Positions 34,898 to 44,093 of a stretch of DNA of 64,000 nt are shown here, piece by piece (the first letter of the stretch is position 1; every line of letters starts with the position of its first letter). The DNA lies in the NCBI GenBank assembly GCA_001767525.1, contig MELF01000025.1:49908-113907 (forward strand). The letters run 5' to 3'. The DNA is from Acidobacteria bacterium RIFCSPLOWO2_12_FULL_68_19. Its GTDB lineage: Bacteria > Acidobacteriota > Vicinamibacteria > Vicinamibacterales > UBA2999. Made by a program: the position numbers and the translations under genes. The notes beneath the pieces are model-generated. The model was not told the DNA's origin. It saw only the letters and a list, made by a program, of their open reading frames with translations, and ran no database searches.

Positions 34898-36685
34898 ATG
34901 ACGCGCGCAACGTTTCGAGATCGCCGGAGTTTTCGAGTGCGACTGGGGGTTCCTGGCCGGAAGTGGCTCCGGCGTTGTCGCACCTCAGGCTGGGTGAAGG
35001 TCTTGTCGAGCGTGCTGCTCGCGTTCGTTTGCAGTGGAGGTGTCGCCGGGGAGGTGACCGTGACGATCACCGATCTCGGCACACTTGGCGGCGACTACAG
35101 CTATGCCTCGGGATCGGGATATTACGGGACAAGGGGCACTGTAAATGGCGCAGGGCAGGTTGTGGGCCACAGTAACCTCATCGCCGGTGACTATGACCAG
35201 GACCACGGCTTTACGTGGACGGCTGCGGGAGGGATGGTCGATCTGACGCTTGGCGGCGACCGCGTCTATGAGCTTGCCGTCACCGAGGCGGGACTGGTGG
35301 TTGGTCATGGCCAGACCGCGAGCGGCTTGGAACATGCCTTCTCCTGGACGGTTGCGGAAGGCATCGTCGACCTGACGCCCGACGACCGCGTCAGCTATCC
35401 ACTTGACTTCAACGAGGCGGGGCAAGTGATCGGCATCAGGGGGACGTGGAGCGGCGAGCAACACGGGTTCTCATGGACGGCGGCGGGCGGCAGGGTCGAC
35501 CTGACCCTTGGTGGCTACTACAGCGAGGTCAGAGACCTCAACGAGGCCGGCCAGGTCGTCGGATTGGGTTTGACGGCGGGGTTCGATTGGCGCGGATTCT
35601 TGTGGAGCGCCGCGGACGGAATGAACGACCTGGGTTCGGGTGTCCGCCCGGTGGTCATCAACGAGGTCGGGCAAGTCATCGGTACGCGCTATGACATGAG
35701 CACTGGCGTCACCCACGCATTTCTGTGGTCGGCCACGGAGGGCATGGTCGACTTCGGTACGCTCGGAGGCGTCGAGAGTTTTCCCCAAGACGTCAACGAC
35801 GCTGGACAAGTCATCGGTGAGAGCTACACGGCGAGCGGCGAGGTTCACGCGTTTTCGTGGACGGCCACCGGCGGGATGGTCGATCTGACGCTTGGCGGCA
35901 GCCGCAGCCGGGCGGTTGCGGTCACCAACGAAGGCCAGGTCATCGGCCACAGCTACACCGCTGGAGATGCTGCCTATCACGCGTTCTCGTGGACGGCGGC
36001 CGGCGGGATGCTCGACCTGACGCCTGGAGCTCTCTACAGCGAAGTCGTCGGCGACGTCAACGGGGCCGGCCAAGTCATCGGTCGTGCCTATCAGGCCGGA
36101 AGCGGCGAGGATCACGGATTCTCCTGGACTCTGGCAGGCGGCATGGTCGACTTCGGTCCCAACAGCCAGGTCACGGACCTCAATGAGGCCGGCCAGGTCG
36201 TCGGCTATCGCTCGGAGGAAGGGGTCGGGCCGGTTCCGTTCTCCTGGACGGCCGCGGGCGGCATCGTCGATCTCCCACTTGGCGGGTGGACCGGCCATCG
36301 CTTGCACCTCAGCGAGACCGGCTTGATCGCCGGCACCGACATGGTCGAGGGCGCCCCGCACGCGGTGCTGTACCGAATCAGCGGGTCCGGCGGTGGCGGC
36401 GGGGGCGGCGGCGAGGACGCCGAAACACTCATCACGGACCTTGCAGCCTACATCGACGGCCTCGACCTGACACGCGGTCTGACGCGCAGCTCGCTCAACC
36501 GGCTCGACCGCGTGCTCAAGGCGCTCGAGGCGGACAAGAAGAACAGCACGAAGAAGGTGTGCCACGAGCTGGACCAGCTCCTCCGCTTGGTGTCCGGGCG
36601 GGCGTTCATGAGGAACCTCACGCCCGGCGAAGAGGCGGAGCTGGTGGACCGCATCGTCGCGATCCAGGCGGTCATCGGCTGCTAA
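34898..36685 (+). CDS. secreted HAF-repeat protein with C-terminal FIMAH-like helical domain
   Basis: 595 residues. A hydrophobic signal is at about residues 33-51 (VKVLSSVLLAFVCSGGVAG). The real start may be the in-frame GTG at 34994 rather than the ATG used. About nine HAF-type units of roughly 45 residues follow, such as HAFSWTATGGMVDLTLGG and DVNDAGQVIGESYTASGE. Then come a Gly linker and an 85-residue helical C-terminus (LITDLAAYIDGLDLTRGLTR, LEADKKNSTKKVCHELDQLL) resembling the FIMAH surface domain. It is probably a cell-surface protein. An OmpA-domain gene follows 70 bp later. Confidence 0.8.
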   Translation: MTRATFRDRRSFRVRLGVPGRKWLRRCRTSGWVKVLSSVLLAFVCSGGVAGEVTVTITDLGTLGGDYSYASGSGYYGTRGTVNGAGQVVGHSNLIAGDYDQDHGFTWTAAGGMVDLTLGGDRVYELAVTEAGLVVGHGQTASGLEHAFSWTVAEGIVDLTPDDRVSYPLDFNEAGQVIGIRGTWSGEQHGFSWTAAGGRVDLTLGGYYSEVRDLNEAGQVVGLGLTAGFDWRGFLWSAADGMNDLGSGVRPVVINEVGQVIGTRYDMSTGVTHAFLWSATEGMVDFGTLGGVESFPQDVNDAGQVIGESYTASGEVHAFSWTATGGMVDLTLGGSRSRAVAVTNEGQVIGHSYTAGDAAYHAFSWTAAGGMLDLTPGALYSEVVGDVNGAGQVIGRAYQAGSGEDHGFSWTLAGGMVDFGPNSQVTDLNEAGQVVGYRSEEGVGPVPFSWTAAGGIVDLPLGGWTGHRLHLSETGLIAGTDMVEGAPHAVLYRISGSGGGGGGGGEDAETLITDLAAYIDGLDLTRGLTRSSLNRLDRVLKALEADKKNSTKKVCHELDQLLRLVSGRAFMRNLTPGEEAELVDRIVAIQAVIGC

Positions 36686-36757
36686 CGGCGTGTCCCGGTC
36701 GTCTGCAGGGACGACACGACGTCGCTGAGGGGCGAGACGTTCCAAGGAGGACAGGTG

Positions 36758-37735
36758 ATGAGGGATCGCTGCCGGGTCGCCGCCTGCGCTGCCGCGATCG
36801 TGTTTGCCGTCGCTTCGCCGGCCGGCGCCCAGGAAGACGCTCCGGGAAGCGCCGACCACCCGATGATCACGCGATTCCAGGGTTCCCAGATCATCGACTA
36901 CGTTCAGAGCGATTTCGACGAATACGCCGCCGTGCTCGGACGGGCCGGCGGAAGCGTCAGCGCACCCGTCTGGGACAAACGCCAGACTCTCCAGGGCAGA
37001 CTGACTCGCATCCTCTACCGCCTGCCCGCCGGACGGACCTCGATCGAGGTGCTGAGCAACTACACGTCCGCGCTGGCCAAGCAGGCGTTCAAGGTGCTGT
37101 TCGAGTGCGGCAACGCGGCCTGCGGCGCTGCCTTCTACCAGCGGTCGAACCGTGTCTTTACGCGCACGGGCACCACGAGAGACGTCTTCATCGTCGGTCC
37201 CCGCATCCAGCGTTACGTCGCCGCCCGGCTCGCGCGGCGCGAAGGCGACGTCTACGTCTTCGTGTACGTTGCGGAAACGACCACGTCCATCACCGGCACC
37301 GTCGCGCACCTCGACGTCGTCGAGCTCAAGCCGATGGACACCGGTCTGGTGACGGTCAACGCTGCGGCGATGGCCGAGGATATCAGCCAGTCCGGACACG
37401 TCGCGCTGTACGGCATCTTCTTCGACACCGGCAGCGCGGCCATCACCGCCGCGTCGGATGCCGCCATCACCGAAATCGCGGCGCTCCTGCGCAACAATCC
37501 GAAGCTGCGGCTGCAGATCGTCGGACACACCGACACCGAGGGGACGCTCGAGTTCAACATGGATCTCTCGCGGCGGCGCGCCGAGGCGGTCGTGCAGACG
37601 CTGGTCTCGAAGCACACGATCGCGGCGGCCCGGCTCCAGGCGAGCGGCGTCGGCTATCTCGCGCCGGTGGCATCGAACCGGACCGAAGAAGGGCGGGCGA
37701 AGAACCGGCGCGTCGAGCTGGTCGAGATCTTCTGA
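36758..37735 (+). CDS. outer-membrane OmpA-family protein with DUF4892-like N-terminal domain
   Basis: 325 residues. AAGGAGG at 36744-36750 is spaced 7 bp from this ATG, which is preferred to the GTG just before it. Signal peptide about residues 1-24 (ends SPAGAQ). The middle part (DHPMITRFQGSQIIDYVQSD, FFDTGSAAITAASDAAITEI) fits DUF4892 joined to an OmpA C-terminal domain. The peptidoglycan-binding motif is LQIVGHTDTEGTLEFNMDLS near residue 250, then RRRAEAVVQTLVS and GRAKNRRVELVEIF at the end. It likely ties the envelope to peptidoglycan. Confidence 0.88.
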   Translation: MRDRCRVAACAAAIVFAVASPAGAQEDAPGSADHPMITRFQGSQIIDYVQSDFDEYAAVLGRAGGSVSAPVWDKRQTLQGRLTRILYRLPAGRTSIEVLSNYTSALAKQAFKVLFECGNAACGAAFYQRSNRVFTRTGTTRDVFIVGPRIQRYVAARLARREGDVYVFVYVAETTTSITGTVAHLDVVELKPMDTGLVTVNAAAMAEDISQSGHVALYGIFFDTGSAAITAASDAAITEIAALLRNNPKLRLQIVGHTDTEGTLEFNMDLSRRRAEAVVQTLVSKHTIAAARLQASGVGYLAPVASNRTEEGRAKNRRVELVEIF

Positions 37736-37754
37736 CGCGGTGTCTACGCCGACG

Positions 37755-38444
37755 ATGACTCTCCGCGAACGAATCGTGGCTCAGGGCACGGTGATGATCC
37801 TCATACTGGCGCCCTGCGCCGCGCACGGGCAGCAGGCGCCGGCGCCGCAGCCTGAATGGTTTGCCGGGGGCGCCGTGGGGATGACCGTGTCTCGCTCCGG
37901 CGAACCGGACGGACAGAATCCGAGCGTCCTCTCACCCGCGATTGAGGGATCGGCGCTCCAGGGCTCGCTGGCGGTTGGAGCGTTCGTGACGCCGCGCCTC
38001 GGATTCTCGGCCGAGCTCGGCATGCCCGCGTCGTTCGACGTCCAGCAGACGTGGGGCCGCGACGCGACGACCTGGGACCACGCGCATCGCGATGTGACGC
38101 TGTCGGGCCTATTCCTGGTGCGCGGCGGCGTGGGGCGGTCTCAGCTCACGGGCGCGGTCGGGGCGGGCAGTGTCTGGTCGCGCACGACCACGGTCGCCCG
38201 ATTCCGGCGGTTCGGACAGCGTACGACGGACCAGCCATTTTCGGTCTTCACGGAAGCTCGGCAGGTGACGGATCTCGGGATCGTCGCGGGCGCCGAGCTG
38301 AGCGTGCCGTTGTCCTCACGCGTGTCGCTCGGACCGCAGTTCCGCGCGGTCTTCGTGCGTCGTGGTGAAAGCGATGAGTTCCAGGACCGGCTCCCATCGG
38401 TCCTCTATCAGGTGGGCGCCGGCCTCCGCGTGCGATTACGGTAA
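37755..38444 (+). CDS. small outer-membrane beta-barrel-like protein
   Basis: 229 residues with a signal peptide (about 1-25, ending AHGQ). Alternating strands such as AVGMTVSRSGEPDG, ALQGSLAVGAFVTPRLGFSA, DLGIVAGAELSVPLSSRVSL and a C-terminal strand QVGAGLRVRLR fit an eight-stranded barrel like OmpW/OprF N-domains. The function is unknown. It follows the OmpA gene by 19 bp, so it probably shares its transcript. Confidence 0.7.
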   Translation: MTLRERIVAQGTVMILILAPCAAHGQQAPAPQPEWFAGGAVGMTVSRSGEPDGQNPSVLSPAIEGSALQGSLAVGAFVTPRLGFSAELGMPASFDVQQTWGRDATTWDHAHRDVTLSGLFLVRGGVGRSQLTGAVGAGSVWSRTTTVARFRRFGQRTTDQPFSVFTEARQVTDLGIVAGAELSVPLSSRVSLGPQFRAVFVRRGESDEFQDRLPSVLYQVGAGLRVRLR

Positions 38445-38514
38445 TCGCGGACGCGCGCCGCGTCGTTCGACGAAGGAAAGGCGGCGAATCGTAGTGCCCG
38501 GGCGTGGCGAGAAT

Positions 38515-39324
38515 TCATGGCCGCCGGTCCAGTATCGTCTTCAAGAAACCCACCGGCGTACCTGTCGCGGGCAGCTCGAGATGGCTCCCGGCCGGTAATC
38601 GACCGGCAAAGCGCTCGTCCAGCTTCCAGCCGTCCCCGGCGAAGACGTACCAGCGAGTGGGATGGCTTACGTATACCGGTCCTTCGAGCGTCTCCACGCC
38701 ATCCTTCACCACATCCCGGCAGACGAATTCTTCCAGGATCGCTCCGAGGTCCAGGCGCCCGTCGCGGTTGATGTCGGAGAGCAGGAAGTTGGACTGCGAC
38801 CCCTCGAAGCACCCTCGCGAGCGCACTCTGTGTCTGGTGACGCCGAGACGAAGACCGGGATCGTACAGGCGGCCGCGCCGCGGATCGAGCACGAGGAAGA
38901 CGTCGCGGCCGGCAGCCGCCTGTGCGGAGCCTTCCTGCTGAACGTCGTACGACGACATCTGAAGCCCCACGCGGCCGTCGCCGATCTCGAACGAGGTGAC
39001 CTTTTCGGCGTACTTGAACGAGGAAACGTACGCGCCCGCCTGGGCTTCCTGATCTTCACTCGGCACCAGCCAGCCGCGCGGGATCGGGACCGGCTGACGG
39101 TTTCGATCGGAAATGGATGCCAGCAGAAAGCCTGTCCCGATTGTCATGAGCCTGTACTGGTTGGGGTCGATCGCGATTGTGCCCGCCGCCGTTTCAGGGC
39201 CCCGCGCCGCGTCGCCTTGTGAGGTCTGGGGAACGGCCGTGGTCGAACGCACGTGGTCGGCGCGCGGCGCGACCAGAAGCGATAGTGCCAGAATCACGAC
39301 CGGCGGCGGTGTCGTCCATCTCAT
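38515..39324 (-). CDS. secreted hypothetical protein with EF-hand/dockerin-like motif
   Basis: 269 residues. Signal peptide at residues 1-19 (MRWTTPPPVVILALSLLVA). The central region is unfamiliar (TIGTGFLLASISDRNRQPVP, YAEKVTSFEIGDGRVGLQMS). The segment LLSDINRDGRLDLGAILEE near residue 190 looks like a calcium-binding loop of the dockerin/FG-GAP kind. No catalytic residues are named. It lies 50 bp after the HExxH protein gene on the same strand. Confidence 0.65.
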   Translation of the reverse strand: MRWTTPPPVVILALSLLVAPRADHVRSTTAVPQTSQGDAARGPETAAGTIAIDPNQYRLMTIGTGFLLASISDRNRQPVPIPRGWLVPSEDQEAQAGAYVSSFKYAEKVTSFEIGDGRVGLQMSSYDVQQEGSAQAAAGRDVFLVLDPRRGRLYDPGLRLGVTRHRVRSRGCFEGSQSNFLLSDINRDGRLDLGAILEEFVCRDVVKDGVETLEGPVYVSHPTRWYVFAGDGWKLDERFAGRLPAGSHLELPATGTPVGFLKTILDRRP

Positions 39325-39374
39325 GCGCGGTTCAACAACCCGTCAGTGCCCGCAAGTCGGGCGTGCGCGGCGCA

Positions 39375-41570
39375 TCAGTTGCCCATCATCTTGCGCAGCC
39401 ACGCGGGGAACTTCGCCCGATCTTCAGGCGACAGCTTCGGCCACACCTCGCGGATCTTCGCGACGAACTCCTGCTGCATCTCGGGCGGCATCTTGTCGTA
39501 GTGCCTGGCCAGCCGAAGGATCTGATCGACCGGCGAAGGCATCGAGGGCAGCTGCGGAATCGCGGGAGGTGGTTCCGGCACGCGCGGCACGGGAGCCGCC
39601 CTTGGTCCAGGCCTCGCGGAGCCAGGTGGCGAGGGGGCCGACGGCGTGGACGAGGTCGGCGGCGCCGGCCGAGGTGAATCGCGCCGGGGGGAGATCGAAT
39701 CTGGTTGCGCGGCGGGCGGAGTCGGAGCCAGTTCGGGCAGCGGTTCGATGCCGGCGGCGCGTATCGCGGCGACCGTCTCGTAGACCTTCGGGTAGAACTC
39801 ACTTCCCTCTGAGACGCCAATCGCCTTGAGGAACGACTCGTAGCGTCCTAAATTGATCCCAAGCTTCCTGCGCGTAATTTCGCGGTCCCTCTCCCAGGAT
39901 TTCCGGGTGTCAGCCGAGATCGTGGCATCCCTTAGCCGCTTTTCCCGCTGCTGCAGCTCCGCGAGGTCCTCGTAAATAGAGGAGAGGTCAAATTCAACGT
40001 TGCGCGGGAAAGGTGCTTCCGTTCCACCACTGTGTCCTAGTCGCTCCCCAATCGTCCGGAGGATGTGCTCGGCCACGACGTGCGGTTCGGCGGGAAAATC
40101 GACTCTGTTGCCGGTTTTGGTGCTCTGTTTGACCTGAACCTCGACTTGGAAGTTGGCTTTCACGGCAACGTAGACGACGTCATACGCAAAGCCCATCCGC
40201 AGATTCGCTGGGGAGCGGGACACCGCCGCGAAGCCGTCAATCGTGACGGGCAGCATGCCTCTTTCGATTCCACGCGCGATGGCTGTCTGAAGTGACGATT
40301 CAGAAAAAGGAAAGGCCGTGATGGAGATCTGGGCTCTGAGGGCGGCCCACGACGAGCCGCCCTTCAGATCATTGCCCCAGTTGGTCCAGCCCACGAGAAT
40401 GCCGGCGTCTTGAATAGCGACTACTGGTCCGTACACGTCACCTTGGGGGGTCTTCTCAATGACCGTCCCGACAACCAGCCCGTCGCGCGTCATCCTGGTT
40501 TCGTAAACCGTCATACCATCGCGCGTATTGGTGCGACCCGAGAAGAGCCCCGAAGACACCGTCTTGGGATCTGCAAGCCGGAATGCGGGATCGGGATCGG
40601 AAGAAGGTCCCCACGCCGCTGAATTTTTCCTTTGAGCGTCACGATCCCCGGGGTCCGTGTGGCCCGACACGTAATAGCTGTTGATGCCCGGCGCAAGCTT
40701 GGCCGCGTCCGCGAACGTAAAGAGCCGATACGGCTTGAACGAAGGTGCCGAGAACTCCAGACCGAGCAGCGTGATCAGGTGGTCTACCAGCTCTGGCAGT
40801 GGGGGTACCGTCACGCGATAATTGGGACCATCCTTCGTTACATATCCCTGGAGCGTTGTCGCCCTCTTGATGACGGCGACCGCCCTCCGCCACTGCTCCT
40901 GCGCTTGCGGGCGATCGACCGTCTCGAGGTACCCATTCACCAGAACATCGATGAGCCCCCCCACGTACTCGTCGACGAACTCCGCTTCGTCGAAGAACCA
41001 CATCGAACCAGCGACAACCACCTCGTTGCTCTCGGTATCCTGGATCCGCTGTTTCTCGAGCCAGCGCACCGTCGCATCGAAGATCCGCTTGGTGTCCGGA
41101 TCGTAGCCCCGCAAGATCACTTGCTCGCGATAGGCGTGCCAGATCTCGTGGACGATCGAAGCGACGTCATCGGGACCGAGGTCCGTAGGCGTTCCGTCTG
41201 GACCGACCTTGCTCACGTCGAACTTGAGGATCTTCTCTCGGAGCACGTACGCGGCCGCTTGACCCCGGGGGAAGGAGACGTCCACCCGCCTGAAGCTTCC
41301 TCCCGCCCGGTAGAAACGCTCGAGAAGCGGCCCTGCGATTTCGCGAGCGTTCAGGATCCCCAGAAGGTCCAAAGCTTTTTCATCCCAGGCCAGCGGGTTG
41401 ATCGGCCCGGGCGGACGGGCGCTGGCGACGCTCGGGTCTCGCTGCTGCGCGGAGGCTGCCCACTCTCCTATCGGCAGGACGCCGAGGAGAAACGCGAGTG
41501 TCGCGAGACACGCGACGACGGCACGAATGCCTTCCCGGCCGGTGCGCACGCCGCGAGTGTGACACGACAT
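39375..41570 (-). CDS. secreted putative zincin-like protein with HExxH motif
   Basis: 731 residues. Signal peptide about residues 17-42 (AVVACLATLAFLLGVLPIGE). The motif SIVHEIWHAYREQ near residue 141 is HExxH, as in metallopeptidases, with downstream Glu-rich stretches (FDEAEFVDEYVGG near 193) that could give a third ligand. The rest contains beta-rich parts (TVYETRMTRDGLVVGTVIEK), a helical segment (LAELQQREKRLRDATISAD) and a Pro-rich C-terminal linker ending in a short helical tail. I know no family for the whole protein, and peptidase activity is inference. Confidence 0.65.
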   Translation of the reverse strand: MSCHTRGVRTGREGIRAVVACLATLAFLLGVLPIGEWAASAQQRDPSVASARPPGPINPLAWDEKALDLLGILNAREIAGPLLERFYRAGGSFRRVDVSFPRGQAAAYVLREKILKFDVSKVGPDGTPTDLGPDDVASIVHEIWHAYREQVILRGYDPDTKRIFDATVRWLEKQRIQDTESNEVVVAGSMWFFDEAEFVDEYVGGLIDVLVNGYLETVDRPQAQEQWRRAVAVIKRATTLQGYVTKDGPNYRVTVPPLPELVDHLITLLGLEFSAPSFKPYRLFTFADAAKLAPGINSYYVSGHTDPGDRDAQRKNSAAWGPSSDPDPAFRLADPKTVSSGLFSGRTNTRDGMTVYETRMTRDGLVVGTVIEKTPQGDVYGPVVAIQDAGILVGWTNWGNDLKGGSSWAALRAQISITAFPFSESSLQTAIARGIERGMLPVTIDGFAAVSRSPANLRMGFAYDVVYVAVKANFQVEVQVKQSTKTGNRVDFPAEPHVVAEHILRTIGERLGHSGGTEAPFPRNVEFDLSSIYEDLAELQQREKRLRDATISADTRKSWERDREITRRKLGINLGRYESFLKAIGVSEGSEFYPKVYETVAAIRAAGIEPLPELAPTPPAAQPDSISPRRDSPRPAPPTSSTPSAPSPPGSARPGPRAAPVPRVPEPPPAIPQLPSMPSPVDQILRLARHYDKMPPEMQQEFVAKIREVWPKLSPEDRAKFPAWLRKMMGN

Positions 41571-41597
41571 GGTCGCCTCCCCGTATTGAGGAAAGAT

Positions 41598-42029
41598 CTA
41601 CGGCCGCCTATCGAGTTCCCACATCGACGGGTCGAAGTCGCCGCCGCTCCCGGTGCCCGACATTCTGGCGGCATTGTTGCTCAGCGTGCCGATCAGCGTC
41701 CACGTCCTGCCGGACGGCGTTACGCCATTGAGGGTCACGCGGACGCCGTTGTGGCTGCCGGACACGGCGTACGAGCTGAAGCTGCCGCACATCGGAAAGA
41801 ATCGGCAGTCCGCGCCGCCGCCCAGGCCGCTCAGCATGCCGCCGGCGTCGGTCAGATCCATCCCCATCGGTGTGGGCAGCGGCCACCTCGTGATGTTGAT
41901 TGCCCCTTCCCAGTGGCCCGAGAGATCCGGCAGCGGCGGCGCGGGCGCCGTCGGCGAGCGCCCGCAGCCGGCGGCTCCCCCGAGAGCCCACAGCGCGATC
42001 GCCAGCGTCCACCCCACCCGACACGCCAC
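41598..42029 (-). CDS. small lipoprotein with beta-sandwich-like domain
   Basis: 143 residues. Lipobox ALGGAAGC at about residues 15-22, then a Pro-rich linker. The folded part (LSGHWEGAINITRWPLP, GVRVTLNGVTPSGRTWTLIG, NNAARMSGTGSGGDFDPS) has the look of lipocalin-like or META-like beta proteins. It belongs to a group of three related small lipoproteins here (41598-43466), probably made as a set. Function unknown. Confidence 0.75.
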   Translation of the reverse strand: MACRVGWTLAIALWALGGAAGCGRSPTAPAPPLPDLSGHWEGAINITRWPLPTPMGMDLTDAGGMLSGLGGGADCRFFPMCGSFSSYAVSGSHNGVRVTLNGVTPSGRTWTLIGTLSNNAARMSGTGSGGDFDPSMWELDRRP

Positions 42030-42126
42030 TATTCGGCCCTGTCTGGCATCTATCCTGCGCGCCCCCGGGCGGTGCGGCGGTGATCTTTCGGTAATTTCTC
42101 GAGGCCCGGCCTGCCCGCTCTACGCC

Positions 42127-42654
42127 CTATTGTTTGTTCATCGAGAGGCTGTACGACCTGTCGAAAGTGAGGAAAGTGACCGCGCAGACGGTGCGCTCGG
42201 CCGTCTGCGCCGTCAAGGAGGTGCCGCTCAGAACACCGGTATAGACGCCGTCTCCGGACACCCGCCGGCAGGTTGATGTCTCCCCGGGGCTCCCGACGAA
42301 GGCGCTGAACGTCAGGCCTGTGATTGCCCCCGATATCGACACGGTCCCGAACATGGTGCCAGAGTGGGCACAGACGCCCTCGGCCTGAAACGTGCCCGAG
42401 AACCGGCCTTCGGTCTGCGCCGTCATGCCCCAGGTCTCGTTGCAGACGCTGACGGTTCTCTCGCCGCTCCCCGGCGTCACGAACTGCTCCACCGTCAGCG
42501 TCCCACGCCAGTTGCCGACCATCATCGGATAGCGTGAGGTCGCAGGGGTCGGCGACGTCGGACCAGGCGGGCCTCCGCCACAGGACGCGACGACGGCCAT
42601 GATGGCAAGAGAAGGTACAACCAAGATCCGCTTTAGTGTCCCGGAGCCGGGCAC
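42127..42654 (-). CDS. lipoprotein with WRG-type beta domain
   Basis: 175 residues from the GTG at 42654. A longer frame would overlap the upstream gene by 49 bp and delay the signal, so the GTG is preferred. The lipobox is AIMAVVASCGGG. Beta segments include YPMMVGNWRGTLTVEQFVTP near residue 40, RFSGTFQAEGVCAHSG and DGVYTGVLSGTSLTAQTAER, much like the neighbouring lipoproteins. Cysteines (VCNETW, VCAHSG, STCRRV, TVCAV) could form disulfides. Function unknown. Confidence 0.65.
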   Translation of the reverse strand: MPGSGTLKRILVVPSLAIMAVVASCGGGPPGPTSPTPATSRYPMMVGNWRGTLTVEQFVTPGSGERTVSVCNETWGMTAQTEGRFSGTFQAEGVCAHSGTMFGTVSISGAITGLTFSAFVGSPGETSTCRRVSGDGVYTGVLSGTSLTAQTAERTVCAVTFLTFDRSYSLSMNKQ

Positions 42655-42680
42655 GTCAGCGAGGCGGGCAGTCCATGCGA

Positions 42681-43466
42681 TCACGAACCGCGCTCCAGTT
42701 CGAAGGTGCCGTCGACAGTGCCGGGGCATCGCCCTCCCGCTCGGCCGGACATGCGGCGCGTGTGGCCACCGCCGAACTGGAATTCCTCAACCAGCATGAC
42801 AATGCCGCAAGACGTCAGGCCGTTGACCTGCAGCGACGGTCTGAGCGCGTCCACGCCACCGCTCAACGGGAACCGTATGCCGTCCCGACTGACCAGCTCG
42901 CCGGTCAGGCTATTGCCGCTCTGAACGATCGTAACGCGCCCAAGGGACAAGTCAGCTCGCGGGTTTGTGGGGAACCGAAGCGGGCCGCTCCAATTGCCGT
43001 TGAGGTCGAGCCTCACCACCGATGACGCCTGCACTGATCCGGCGTTGCCGCGATCGTCGTTGAACGCCACTCGCACGCTCATCTCGCTGGCTGTTGACGG
43101 TGTGGCAGCCAGGGCGATCGTGGTGGATGCGAGCGTCCCTCGAGCAGTGATTCGAGCCGTCCCGAACACGTCTGCAGGGGAGAGTCGAGCGGTTGTAGAC
43201 GCACCGGACACCTCGGTGAGGGTCGCTGTGACCTCGGTGATGGTGGCGCCGACCCCGCCCGTCTCGCGGAGTACTAAAGGCATCCCGTACAGAAATCGCA
43301 GGCCTTCAGGGCGGGCAAAGGTCGCTGTCGTAGTGACGTCGCCAATGACAATTGCGGCCGCCCGGCCCTCTGGCCCCGTCGGGCTATCGCACGCCGCAAC
43401 CAAGGCGCCGGCGATGACCGCAAGGAATGTCGGCGCCCGGCGTTTGCGGTACTGCTGGCGTCTCAT
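42681..43466 (-). CDS. lipoprotein with Ig-like and beta-sandwich domains
   Basis: 261 residues. The lipobox LVAACDSP is near residue 22. Residues 40-150 are Ig-like (GVGATITEVTATLTEVSGAS, SEMSVRVAFNDDRGNAGSVQ). The C-terminal 110 residues (LDLNGNWSGPLRFPTNPRAD, GNSLTGELVSRDGIRFPL) match the single domain of the two lipoproteins downstream, so this is the same module with an added N-terminal domain. It heads the lipoprotein operon. Function unknown. Confidence 0.75.
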   Translation of the reverse strand: MRRQQYRKRRAPTFLAVIAGALVAACDSPTGPEGRAAAIVIGDVTTTATFARPEGLRFLYGMPLVLRETGGVGATITEVTATLTEVSGASTTARLSPADVFGTARITARGTLASTTIALAATPSTASEMSVRVAFNDDRGNAGSVQASSVVRLDLNGNWSGPLRFPTNPRADLSLGRVTIVQSGNSLTGELVSRDGIRFPLSGGVDALRPSLQVNGLTSCGIVMLVEEFQFGGGHTRRMSGRAGGRCPGTVDGTFELERGS

Positions 43467-43681
43467 TGGCCTGGCTCCTCACCCGAAACTCGTGCCAACC
43501 CAGGCGTGCGGAAGCGACCAGTCAAGCTTGGAACCCGCCATGCCCCCTGCGAGATCGCCCGCAAGCGCCGCGAGATATTTCCCGCAACAAGCGGAAGCAG
43601 AGGCCAGACCCAGGGAGCGAGCCTCGGAACATCAGATCGACTAATCGGTTCGTAGTTATCCCTTGAGCTCTGGCTCAAGGC

Positions 43682-43924
43682 TCAATGCAATGCCTTTCGG
43701 ATCGACACGTAAGTTCCCTTGATGGCCCGCTTCAAGAGACTCCAGAAGTTCTCCATGCCGTTGGTGTGGACTTCGCCATCGACGTACGCTTCGGCGTGAT
43801 CGATGACGTTGTGGGCGTAGGCAGTGCTGAGCCCCTGATGCGTGTAGTCTGGGGAGGGCCGGCCCACGCCCCGGACGTCGCGAAGCGCGCGCCACAAGGG
43901 CCACGCCGCGATCTGCACGCACAT
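43682..43924 (-). pseudogene. IS1595-family transposase remnant
   Basis: An 80-codon fragment carries the C-terminal DDE signature of ISXO2/IS1595 transposases: HNVIDHAEAYVDGEVHTNGM followed by ENFWSLLKRAIKGTYVSI. The rest of the enzyme is missing on both sides; after YVSI the frame ends at once. No inverted repeats were found. Other frames continue a few related codons, so small indels may also be present. Confidence 0.75.
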
Positions 43925-44052
43925 CCATGGAATCCCCGCGGCGGCGCTCGGTGATCGTCGCAGATTCTGCGATCGGCGGGCCCCGCCGAGTACGCAGAAT
44001 CTGCAACGTTTCTGCAGGACACGTCACCCCGGTCGCCGCAGGCGACCGGGGC

Positions 44053-44081
44053 AGCCGGGTCCGAAAGGGCCCGGCCTACAA
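44053..44081. repeat. REP-like palindrome, copy 2
   Basis: Arms GCCGGGTCC and GGGCCCGGC with a GAAA loop and one G-T pair, then CTACAATAAGG. It is 13 bp upstream of the gdhA start. Directly before it is another short palindrome, CCCCGGTCGCC / GGCGACCGGGG, at 44031-44051. Confidence 0.8.
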
Positions 44082-44093
44082 TAAGGGCGAGAC

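Noticed and set aside
34521..34901. 126-codon frame in the gap before the HAF-repeat gene
   Set aside because: No family pattern, no ribosome site, and poor codon periodicity compared with neighbours.
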